Assembly (NCBI GenBank): GCA_903813345.2
Contig: CAIIXF020000001.1
Coordinates: forward strand, 18,555,915-18,619,914
Source: Owenia fusiformis
Taxonomy: Eukaryota > Annelida > Polychaeta > Sabellida > Oweniidae
DNA: 64,000 nucleotides
Direction of reading: 5' to 3'
Part shown: positions 36,701 through 44,256 of the stretch, piece after piece
Numbering within the stretch: the first letter of the stretch is position 1
How the letters are laid out: every line of letters starts with the position of its first letter
Program-made: the position numbers and the translations under genes
The notes under the pieces: model-generated
Database searches by the model: none
What the model was told of the DNA's origin: nothing
What the model saw: only the letters and a program-made list of their open reading frames with translations

Positions 36701-39700
36701 CGCTCACTCATGAAGATATCAATATCCACTCATGGATATAAATGATATTTTTTCAAAACCATAGGATATTCCTATATTACTCTGCATTAATAGCTCTCTA
36801 ACGTCTTACTTGTTCATGTTTTTTATTGGGTTTTCAACGTTTACTACCATTCCCTGTTCCCGGGCTACCATTTTTTGACTGGGTTTGGTAATCCCCGGGT
36901 AACCGGGGCTAATGCCTCCCCGGGTTTTGCACTTGTTGCCAAAATATCCCTATGATATCTGAAATATCCCCCCCCGCGCATTGCGCATGCGCCAGAAAAT
37001 TCGAAAATCAATATTTGTCGGTCCTCTAGCGTGTAAACACAGCATATCTCCCGTACCGACAATTTATTTGTCGGTCCTCTAGCGTGCCACCACATCAGAG
37101 TCTAGAGTACCGACAATTGTCGGTACTCTAGCCTTTACGTAAAATATATTCAATCTCATGTAAAAGTAAACAAAAACGACCAATAAGAATAAGAGGTATC
37201 AAGATGTTTCTTCAAGTATTGCATCGTGGGTAATTATTCAAGAACACATTACCAAAAATATATAATTTGTGGGTGAATGTTCACTTTCTGTATTGTCATA
37301 ATAACAATGAATTCCATTTTTTATTAAATTATCAACATTATGTAGATGATCATGTTTTTATTTTTGAGTTATTTATCTTAATCATCCATAAAAATGACAA
37401 AATAAGATTTTCTTGGAATGTGTACATTCTCCAATTTTGAAAAGCCAAAGGCAATGCTCATGTATGATATATGGGAAGTTGCCTACCCTTCTAGTTGAAA
37501 GCCCATGCTCGTACTGACCTTTATTTTTTCCATCTGTCAGACATTGATTGATCGATATTTACCCTGTAATCTCTTCTTTATGTATTAGTTTGAATGGTTT
37601 CATGATATCCATTATTGACGCTGCAACTTTTCCCGGGACATTTATTTCAAATTTTCAGAGCGTAAAGATAATGGAGTGCTTCGGTAATTTCCGGCAGTGT
37701 CCAATGTCGTTCGTCTCTCAAATTACGTCACATCGCGACAAACAGCCAATGAAAGTAAAGGATCACGTAGCCTAACAAACCGTTGTTCTTGTTTCTACGG
37801 GAGTTGCATGAGTGATATCCATTATTGACGCTGTAATTCGACTTTACCCGGGACATTTATTTCAAATTTTCAGAGCGTAAAGATAATAGTGCTTCGGTAA
37901 TTTCCGGCACTGTCCGATGTCGATCGTCTCTTAAATTACGTCACATCGCGACAAATTGCCAATGAAAGTAAAGGATCGCGTAGCCTTACAAACCGTTGTT
38001 CTTGTTTCTACGGGAGTTTAAAGAAACGTCATGGGACTTCACGGTAATCTCTGATGTGACATCATCCGGAGTGGCGTCACATTCTCAGAAAAGGCATTTG
38101 ACTTCGGGAATAATCATTTGAACAATGGAGATAGCCGAAGGACTCCATTAAATATACGCTCGCTTATTTTATGCTTTTATCAACATACGTTTTCTTGGAT
38201 GTGTGGCTTTAGTGATTGGAGTTGAAGCTAACAACAGTACGCATCGTATGACATGTGATATTTATTGAAAAACTGACTCCAAAATCAAGGAAAAATAAAT
38301 AGATCTTGTGTCTTGTCCTTGTGTATATTTATTAAGCCTAGACACAGGGGAGGTGATCTGGCAGAGGTCCGTGAAATATGATACAAACATCTGACTTCGT
38401 GATTATTGTTTCTAGAACTGGGTCGTTGTCACTGTAGGCCTATCTGATTTCCTGAAAATTACCTTGATAAAGAATTTCCATCGAATTTTGATGATTTATT
38501 TCGTAATTATCCCATCGAACGAAGTTCGGAGGGATATAGGGAACGCCTCCGTCCGTCCGTCCGTCCGTCCGTCCGTCCGTCCGTCCGTCCGTCCGTCCGT
38601 CTGTCCGTCCGTCCGTCCGGGCAATAACTCAAATACCATTGGCCCGATTTTGTTCATATTTCGTACACATATACCCTATGGGGATAGAAGTTCTGCTCGA
38701 AAGCCGATTTTCAAAATGGCCGCTCATTTCAAAATGGCAGCCATTTTAGTGACGATTTTACAGTAATTTAGGTGCAATATGTAAAACTGTAATAGCAATA
38801 TGTTTTAAATGTAAAAAAATTATAAAGGACATTAATAATGCTACAAATGTAGATATAAAAAAAAGCACATGGCAGCCATCTTGAAAAATGGCGGCCTTTA
38901 CTCGTCATTTTACGATTTTTGCTATAACTCAAAAAATAGTGGAGCGATTTTGTTCATATTTGGTGTGTGAATACTATAAGCATTGCACACTGTCTAAAGA
39001 CACTTTTGGTAGAAGCCGGCCATTTTGAAAAATGGCCGCCATTTTAACGTATTTTACTATAACTCGAAAAGTAGTGGAGCGATTTTGTTCATATTTGGTA
39101 TGTGAATACTATAAGCATGGCACACTGTCCTATGACACTTTTGGTAGAAGACGGCCATTTTGAAAACAATTTAAAAAAATGGCCGCCATTTTAATGTATT
39201 TTACTATAACTCGAAAAGTAGTGGAGCGATTTTGTTCATATTTGGTATGTGAATACTATAAGCATGGCACACTGTCCTATGACACTTTTGGTAGAAGGCG
39301 GCCATTTTGAAAACAATTTTGAAAAATGGCCGCCATTTTAACGTATTTTACTAATACTCGAAAAGTAGTGGAGCGAGTTTGTTCATATTTGGTATGTGAA
39401 TACTATAAGCATGGAACACCGTCTATTTCTAATGACGCTTTTGGTAGAAGGTAGCCATTTTGAAAAATGGCCGCCATTTTAACGTATTTTACTTTAACTC
39501 GAAAAGTAGTGGAGCGATTTTGTTCATATTTGATGTGTGAATAGTTTAAGCATGGCACATTGTCTAATAAAACTTTGGGGAGAAGTCAGCCATTTTGAAA
39601 AATGGCCACCATTTTTACGTGTGTTATTTTACAAGTACGTGTGTGATTTTTTTAAAATTTTAGAGGTGGCTACTTAAAAGCATATTATTTCTTCTGATGA

Positions 39701-42700
39701 CAACTTGGCTAGTGAGCAACCATTTTGAAAATGGTGGCCTTTCTGGTGTGTTGTTTTATGATATTTGCGCTTCGTTTGTAAAAATGCCAGCCATTTCTGT
39801 TCGATGGGATTCGCTACGCTTTGGCGTTGCCGTTGTTCTGGTTGTCTATGTCAATAATCTGCAAAAGGCTAATAAGCCCATTTAAAGCAGATATATAATT
39901 TAACAGTGATAGAATTTGAATAGAATATAATTAAATGGAATATAATTGGTAGAGATGCGTCCAACTTCGACGTGTGGGGCTACTTCAACCATGGGGCATC
40001 TCCCATATATCTTATATTCCAAGATAATATTCTTGCAAGCGTTGAATGGCGGCCTACATTATATTTCAAAGTCCAAAATTAACGGCGTTAGCAATGCATA
40101 TATTTCTTACCTCAGTTGATTTTAGACACCACCAGAAATGTTCTCACAATGGCAAAAAAGATGTGGACTTTCTCAAATTCATTTTTGACCTATGAAATAT
40201 AATGTAGGTGGCTATTCAACGCTCGCAAGACTATCAGTTATGGAATTAGATAAGGGTACAGTCTGTATCGCATCAAATTGAAATGTTCATCGATGCTGCT
40301 ATCACTACTGCTTGTTTATTCAATAAAGGAGTTTCCAGTTTAAGAGCTTCCACTTAAAAATAATACACAATTCTACATAATTCTCATCTATGTCTACACA
40401 AATAGACCCATACAAAATCTGTGGAACTAAATTTATTTAATTTTGGAAGGTACAGTAGGATCATTTTTTCCTAACTCAATTCTGCTAGATTTTGGCCTAT
40501 CACTTCTTCAGGGTGTATTAGGAAGTTTTAATTATGGTCAAGATCGATGGAACCCCTTGGTCTAAGTATCCCCTGATTGAAGTTAGCCTAGTGAGCCTGG
40601 GTAATCTTGACATAGGATTGCTTTTTCTGTTTTCAGCCGAACTGCTTGTAGACAAGGCAATGGAGCTGAAGTATATTGGAGGTGTTTATGGTGGTAATGT
40701 GAAGCCTACCCCATTCCTCTGTCTTGTCCTCAAGATGCTACAGATCCAACCTGAAAAAGATATCGTCATAGAGTTCATCAGGAACGAAGATTTCAAGTAT
40801 GTTTTTTAAAACTATTCGTTGAAACCCTTACTAATTAAAGTATGAGTACTTTAGCCCAGCGCTCAATGAATTATGAACAATTTTAGGCACAACTGTCTCA
40901 TATCAGACTTTGAACTTGAGTGAAAGTCCTCAATACAGTGGACATAAAAATGGATGAATCGCATGATTTATTGTAAGCTCATTGACATGTGGGCCATTTG
41001 AGCTGTCTTCAGATTGAATCAAATAAAAGATTGAGTGCTTATCAATCTATTGGAAATACAGAGCGATGAAAAGTAAGTTTTCATTTTGCAAAAGTACAGT
41101 AAAACCTGTCTAAGTGGAACATATTTGGTATTTCTAAAAAGGTGTTCCACTCTATGAGGTTCATTTATCATTTAATCAGTTGGTCTGAAAAGTGTTCCAC
41201 GAACAGAGGTGTTCCACTTTACAGGTTTGATAGAGTCACTTTATGTACACATGCATCTTACATACATTATATGGAAAATGCTTACTTTATTCCAGGTATG
41301 TCCGTGCCCTTGGTGCCTACTACCTGAGGTTAATTGGAACCTCACTCGACTGTTATAAATATCTAGAACCTCTTTACAATGACTATAGGAAAATAAAAAG
41401 ACAAAACAGAATGGGAGGTGAGAAAAATGTGAGGCAAATGTTGAGGTGAACTTTCACAAGATTATATTCCAACAGCCCTTTAGGCTTCATGAATATCACT
41501 TGTGAAAGATGCACATATATTCACCTCCATATTATGAAATATTTGTATAATATTGGTTTGTGAAGTGGGCATTCCCTTACCAATGTTTATAGTTTGATTC
41601 AGCATAAAAATAAATTAAAAAATAAAAGGCAATGAATTATAAACTTTTTAATTTTTAAATTCATAATTATTGTTTTACCATAATAATGATATATTATATT
41701 AATAATATATATATTTAAAATGTTCAGTGTAATTTTCAAATTAGCAATTTCCGAAGTGCAAATCACCACAAGGGCATCATCATGAGAACAAAAAAAATTG
41801 CCCGCTTAAAGCTAGTCCATAAAGTTCAGTTTTTGTTGAAGATATATCATGTATTACAGATTTTGAACTTGTACATATGGATGAGTTCATTGACGAGCTA
41901 CTAAGAGAGGAGCGTGCATGTGATGTCATACTCCCAAGAATACAAGTAGGTTCCTTTGTGATGTCATAAAATACCATAGCTTTCCACGTTTATAGAGATC
42001 TTGGTGTATAAAGATATGATCAGAAGTAAAATAATATATATGAACTTTTGGATATTAGTTAGTAAGAAAACAGGGATGACAATGAATGAAACAAGCTAAA
42101 AAAGATTCTGAGATTTTGGTCATTTTTATAAACAAAAATATGTCAGTCTGCATGAATAAATCCGATTTAAAATGTACGGTTTTCATTCATGTTTAGAAAC
42201 GTCAGATCTTGGAAGAGGGCAATGAGCTAGATGCTAGAGTCAGTGCACTCGATGATGATCTGGAGGAGTTTGAATCTTCCTCTGAAGATGAAGACATGGA
42301 AAAGGTTGGTACATTACCCTGCCTGCAGTGTCTAGTTATAAACTACCCTCTGCCTAGTATAGACTATATTACAGTATAGCAGCCCCACTCCAAAGATTGG
42401 TGCCTGTGACAGCCCGGGTAATAAATCATTGCAAATCTACCACGCTGACCCTTTCTCAATTAATCAGCGATGTGGAAGGAACATGTGCTAAATACATTTT
42501 CATTAACTATGTGGTGATGTAGAGGAAATGACCATATAGAAAGTCATCCGTGATTTATTGTGAACTGACAGAGTGAAGACAAAGCTCTCTTTTAGAAGTG
42601 CAGTCGAACGAATGCAAAGGGTGGTACATATACCTTATTGAAATGTTTCAAAAGAATATGCCCTTACCCTTATAGATCCTATCTCAAATTGATGTAAATT

Positions 42701-43995
42701 GGTTTCAACTGAGGTTAAAGCAATATTTAAGTCACCATCAAAAGTGGTGACATATTGTTGTAGTCTTCAACTTTTTGTGTCAGCGGTTGGCAGGTGGTGA
42801 CATGTTGTGTGTTAATCCCTTGGTGTTCGGCATTCAGCATCTGTAACAGCAGTCAGTGTCTGTATCAAATGGGAGGTGGTGACATTTCGTATGTTATGTT
42901 GCCTTATTTTCTTTTCAATGAGATCCAGTATCTGGATATGTGATGCCTTTGAGGCCACTGTACATACGCTTGATGTGATTTTAGGATGTCCCCGACAAGA
43001 GAGCAAACTATGATCTCGATAAACCACGAAGAAGTCCATCACCACGATTCAGACGTAGCCGCAGTCGCTCACCTAGGAAGTGAGTGAATCAAAAATACTT
43101 TTAACAAATATTTACATTTTATCATATACCATATTTGTTTAAACCAAATTTTGGCTGATAGGTGTACATTAGAAGCCATCATCCTGGTGAACCTTTAGGA
43201 AATCATCAAGTACAGTATTAAGTTTTTGAGCAATTCTAGACTCTGGTGACAGTCAAATAGGGATTCTATTTTTATCTGGCATGTGTGGTATTTCAGAGAA
43301 CGAGAAAATCGTGGAGATCGAGATAGACGGGAACGAAGGCGGAGTAGGAGTCGTGAGAGACACAGAGACAGAGATAGAGACAGAGATCGACGACATCGCT
43401 CCAGATCAGGTAAAATAGTCATGTGGCCAGATTGCCCAATTCATCATAGATATGTACCAAGGCAATGTTGATGAGAAATTCAAACACCAAAACTAACATA
43501 TTGACCAACTATCTTCAGGTTATACAGCAAGATGGTTGACAAATGGATAATCATATACTTTGAATGTTAGCATTATTCTGATGGTATCATTGTTTCATTT
43601 ATGTGACAGCTCTTGATTTTCTTGTGGTGGTTCATGACACACTGACGGTTATAGACTTTCAAATGTTAGTTTGGACATGTTTGCTGACTCATCACTATTA
43701 CTTGAATTTAAATTGTTATAATGAATAAGTTCAAACACTGAATTTAGCCATTTAATATACAGTAGACTGTGATTTAATTCTTAATTGCTTTATGATTCCA
43801 GGAGACAGACACGACAGACATGATAAAGACAGAGAACGTAAACATAAGAGTAAACGTGAACATAGAGACAAAGACAGATCACATAGAGACAGGGACAAAC
43901 ATAAGTCTTCAAAATCAAGTTCTAATGAGGACCCAGAAATTGCAGAAGCAAATAGACAACGGGCTGCCTTGGGTTTAGCTCCCCTAAGGATGTAA
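21767..43995 (+). CDS. PRPF38A: Pre-mRNA-splicing factor 38A (8 coding exons, complete)
   Basis: PRPF38A is a spliceosome B-complex protein needed for catalytic activation. Exons: 21767-21896, 40637-40796, 41296-41417, 41860-41945, 42197-42304, 42985-43079, 43297-43409, 43802-43995. Junctions are all GT-AG, phases agree, total 1008 nt and 335 residues. The N-terminus MANRTVKDAHS..GTNPQYLVEK is close to human, and the Prp38 fold runs to about residue 180 (PLYNDYRKIK, HMDEFIDELL). An acidic stretch (SSSEDEDMEK) follows, then an Arg/Ser/Asp-rich tail of alternating charge. It ends EIAEANRQRAALGLAPLRM, a short motif resembling one near the N-terminus of SART1; human PRPF38A, as I recall it, ends differently. 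ATG context is AAAATGG. Intron 1 is 18.7 kb and carries a young LTR element; the other introns are 251-680 bp. Confidence 0.97.
22797..22830 (+). promoter_or_regulatory. LTR core promoter: TATA box and initiator
   Basis: TATAAATA at 22797-22804 lies 30 bp before the A of an initiator-like TCAGAC (22825-22830). This spacing is standard for RNA polymerase II. The same pair recurs in the 3' LTR near 30540, from where it could drive transcription into the rest of PRPF38A intron 1 in the sense direction. Confidence 0.65.
22905..24370. repeat. LTR minisatellite A, about 65-70-bp diverged unit
   Basis: Units carry GAGGAACTTTGTCATTTCCA, GACATAGTTTA, ATATTCCAGCCTGATTGAAG and AAATACTGCTGGA in that order. 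A shorter variant around 23440-23640 keeps TTAACTTGAGAAACTTTGCC. Copies are diverged from one another within the LTR but identical, where compared, between the two LTRs (second set offset by 7,743). So divergence predates insertion. Confidence 0.8.
24475..26262. repeat. LTR minisatellite B, 65-bp unit, about 24 copies
   Basis: The unit reads GATTTAGGAGCTACTGGGAA, TCTTAGGCAGATTCCACATA, TTGAAGAACTTAGAGGATCT, TCATC. About 18 units run without a break from near 24640 to 25790. Blocks of one and four follow a linker that starts GTTGCCTGTTGGGGA and contains AAACTAAGTACGAGACACTT. Most units are identical or differ only by GAAGAAC/GAGGAAC, showing homogenisation. The same array occurs in the 3' LTR. 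Confidence 0.85.
26729..26734 (+). terminator. Candidate LTR polyadenylation signal (ATTAAA)
   Basis: ATTAAA is the commonest variant of AATAAA and lies 37 bp before the LTR end. No AATAAA was noticed near the LTR end. In the 3' LTR the equivalent is at 34472-34477. If used, the R region spans from about 22827 to near the LTR end. Confidence 0.4.
26773..26790 (+). other. Primer-binding site, tRNA-Leu-like
   Basis: TGGTGGCAGTGGTGGGAT begins one base after the 5' LTR. It begins with TGG as expected for a tRNA CCA end, and about 15 of 18 positions agree with the complement of an animal tRNA-Leu 3' end as I remember it. Three mismatches leave the tRNA identity provisional. Confidence 0.6.
26829..29735 (+). 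CDS. Gag-protease polyprotein of the LTR element
   Basis: The frame codes 968 residues from the first ATG (26829); it stays open upstream to a GTG, but ATG is the better start. Visible parts: a Glu/Asp-rich N-terminus; a Gln-rich coiled coil at about 140-245 (QQRQMQKIAETQQKCM); a Ty3/retroviral-type gag capsid region at about 430-590 (WQDYRAYFEICGEANKW, LALEKRFG); a CCHC zinc knuckle starting at Cys674 (CFYCHKPGHRIADC); and a retropepsin-like domain with catalytic DSGA at 745-748 and a later ILGTDFL. The last 80 or so residues are Arg-rich and unrecognised. The frame is intact, with no stop or frameshift. Reverse transcriptase and integrase, normally following the protease, are missing: the next 300 bp lead straight to the purine tract. 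It probably packages the element RNA. Confidence 0.92.
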   Translation: MEQDSNLPPPPDVEGVGDGDLEKNVFFKNDAMEIDNPGAADATVQEMRDTDTQSDTLGNVTHSEGARPKTPETDVEKSGLPSSWSTGYWTGGVMIDAKTPFEPSNQNVGNPPRRPRFPLTSTALGRPARSLREEDTLRKDLTMVESKFEQKMDIFSETLVAQQRQMQKIAETQQKCMTQVVETQKKLVIGLTESQNTQIHNINQIAEQVRTGQDHQEAQLQGMKGQMENFQNAMEKSIINQIQSNMPVEFRTTPGKSQTLGDVSGHCRSETRIQKPAISVRRDPNQTERMQPISMSRASSTSGVKRPWRLLRQDRFCQRPDAELPPDNAADYDHQPKDRGLGPIDWLERGHGGDIPTHHLPQYQEELDDVPEDISMKETSSPKRHNTIERPEKMENVNDSHLSTELIKMCSQLCAKLSKETPGTSSKSRIKPDVYNGNTPWQDYRAYFEICGEANKWSEEDKRQFLATSLRGPAQQMVLEMGQDYTYDQLLLALEKRFGPGGKAEVYEAELVGRIRKPKETLQTLGQDIRRLTALAYPEMSRAAQDRLARRSFEQAILEEEIRRAIHAKECNTLDKAIEVALKEESYIESERIRKGQKPKLRVYAIDTEEEYCNSISTPDNKEDVFQKMAQMVKQMQQAVQETCTRNLEKMVDLIKLTKSDSTNSVNMNIKPKCFYCHKPGHRIADCYSRKRAEERDKAAQERSSQIATVEFLSLQGNGVQSSKDTQKIVAHGIVCDTNVSFLVDSGAASTIMSSTVYQNIPKRKRPQLKPPKKTILQAGGQLLHMEGVIPVSLKIDGHVQNLEVVVADIHFEGILGTDFLAASGAVLNYRECKMTFEPENPGSFDDHQVDSGMPKDGESEVKHRQGGRREKLRLRNRSPQPKRTAADRTDFSRFRGQRRDMDKRFCKVSGQSEDFYHRIPSQDDDKRTSPVKVPLAKVYRGRYLRTHPGRDIYDDWRDRCYSPTVKP
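30026..30040 (+). other. Polypurine tract
   Basis: The 15 bases before the 3' LTR end in GGATTGGAGGAG, abutting the LTR start TGTAACA. A short purine-rich run in this position primes plus-strand synthesis in LTR elements. It is interrupted by TT, so it is a modest rather than classic tract. The stretch 29736-30025 between the gag-protease stop and here holds no frame. Confidence 0.55.
30041..34514 (+). repeat. 3' long terminal repeat
   Basis: It is a direct copy of 22298-26771 at a constant offset of 7,743, with the same minisatellite copy number, TATA box (about 30540) and ATTAAA. It is followed by ATAT, matching the four bases before the 5' LTR. Its promoter points along PRPF38A. Confidence 0.9.
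34731..34812 (+). repeat. tRNA-derived segment (Glu-like A and B boxes), possible SINE head
   Basis: TGGTGGTCTAGTGGTTAG matches the 5' half of animal tRNA-Glu, including the A box, and GAGTTCGAATCC fits a B box. A T-run follows at about 34806. The acceptor stem and anticodon arm do not fold properly, so this is not a functional tRNA gene. A pol III-derived SINE head or decayed tRNA pseudogene is likely. Confidence 0.55.
35751..35890. repeat. Long hairpin, arms about 58 bp
   Basis: The left arm (TTATGCACTGGGAGG then GGATACAGGGAATATCCC and GGGATATACAATATATCTT) is mirrored on the right (AAGATGTATTGTATATCCC, GGGATATTCCATGTATCC, CCGTGCATAA). A loop of about 21 bp (GAGGGACCGAAGGGACCGAG) repeats GGGACCGA. 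A similar set of GGGAATAT/ATATTCCC blocks occurs at 36095-36210 and, weakly, near 44160. Confidence 0.6.
36335..36600. repeat. GATATTCGATGG repeats and AT-only tract
   Basis: AAACCATCGAATATCACTTT occurs on the left, followed by three direct copies of AAAAGTGATATTCGATGGTT in the opposite orientation (36377-36442), giving a hairpin. A tract of about 150 bp almost wholly of A and T (36445-36598) follows. The open frame across it is a low-complexity artefact. Confidence 0.6.
37603..38019. repeat. Tandem duplication, about 210-bp unit, two copies
   Basis: Copy 1 (37603-37812) and copy 2 (37813-38019) share TGATATCCATTATTGACGCT, GGACATTTATTTCAAATTTT, CAGAGCGTAAAGATAAT, TTCGGTAATTTCCGGCA and CAAACCGTTGTTCTTGTTTC, with scattered differences. 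It lies in PRPF38A intron 1. The unit is less AT-rich than its surroundings and carries TTACGTCACATCGCGAC, a CRE-like motif; regulatory function is speculation. Confidence 0.7.
38511..39808. repeat. 1.3-kb repeat with inverted CCCATCGAAC ends and internal ATGGCCGCCAT array
   Basis: It begins CCCATCGAACGAAGTTCGGA and ends GTTCGATGGG, an inverted pair. Inside are a CCGT simple repeat (38548-38620), then about five copies of a unit of about 150 bp with ACTCGAAAAGTAGTGGAGCG, ATTTTGTTCATATTTGG, GAATACTATAAGCATGGCAC, ACTTTTGGTAGAAG and the palindrome AAAATGGCCGCCATTTT. It is non-coding and probably a dispersed family: related ATGGC[CG]GCCAT arrays occur in ORC1 introns. Confidence 0.6.
38548..38620. 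repeat. CCGT tetranucleotide microsatellite
   Basis: About eighteen CCGT units run with a single CTGT interruption near the right end. A similar GGAC/GACA run closes the ORC1 intron 14 array (about 11599) and the left-flank array (about 5148), so the tract is part of the repeat family's structure. Confidence 0.85.
40010..40250. repeat. Foldback element, arms about 50 bp, PRPF38A intron 1
   Basis: CTTGCAAGCGTTGAATGGCG then CCTACATTATATTTCAAAG (40032-40081) is mirrored at 40179-40229 as TATGAAATATAATGTAGGTG then GCTATTCAACGCTCGCAAG. Identity of the arms is roughly 85 percent, with about 100 bp between. It is probably a MITE; it lies 400 bp before exon 2 and spares its splice site. Confidence 0.55.
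41095..41230. repeat. MITE-like element, copy C, PRPF38A intron 2
   Basis: It begins TACAGTAAAACCTGTCTAAG TGGAACA and ends GTGTTCCACTTTACAGGTTT, an inverted pair. Interior GAGGTTCATTTATCATTTAA and CAGTTGGTCTG match copy B at 2106-2273. It lies 66 bp before exon 3. Confidence 0.6.
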
Positions 43996-44250
43996 TTGTG
44001 ATATTAAAGGAATTATAAATTAATTATATAACCCAGCAACTCTGAAGTATTGTATTGAATTCAGGAACAAACTTCGAAGATCTAGAACAGAATTTATTTT
44101 CAATAGTGTATGGGTGATGCACATCCAATGGTCAGATCTCATATCCCCAATCCAAACTTGGATATCATATCTTTATCCAAGGGAATACATATCTATTCCC
44201 GGGAATAGGAATATAAATGTGACTGACTGTGGCATAATGAAAGGCCTTGA

Positions 44251-44256
44251 AATAAA
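44251..44256 (+). terminator. Candidate polyadenylation signal of PRPF38A
   Basis: AATAAA lies 256 nt after the PRPF38A stop codon. It is the first canonical signal seen in the 3' flank. AT-rich sequence with further AATAAA words (about 44329) follows, so more than one end is possible. Confidence 0.5.

Larger units (their letters stand above)
34519..37133. mobile_element. Compound foldback-like block edged by palindromes
   Basis: Both edges carry palindromes with the core ACCGACAATTGTCGGT: at 34533, 34581 (last base differs) and 34630 on the left, with a partial at 34679; on the right a partial near 37014, an expanded form at 37054-37075 and a 28-bp perfect palindrome at 37103-37130. The edges also share inverted GCTAGAG/CTCTAGC next to the motif. 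Inside are a tRNA-like segment, a long hairpin at 35751-35890, inverted repeats (GTATCTCATACTTGAGTGGG near 35895, mirrored near 36216) and an AT tract. No transposase frame is seen. Whether it is one element or several nested ones is unresolved. Confidence 0.5.

Noticed and set aside
36427-36741. Phe/Lys-rich frame of 104 codons
   Set aside because: It is low-complexity translation of an AT-only tract.
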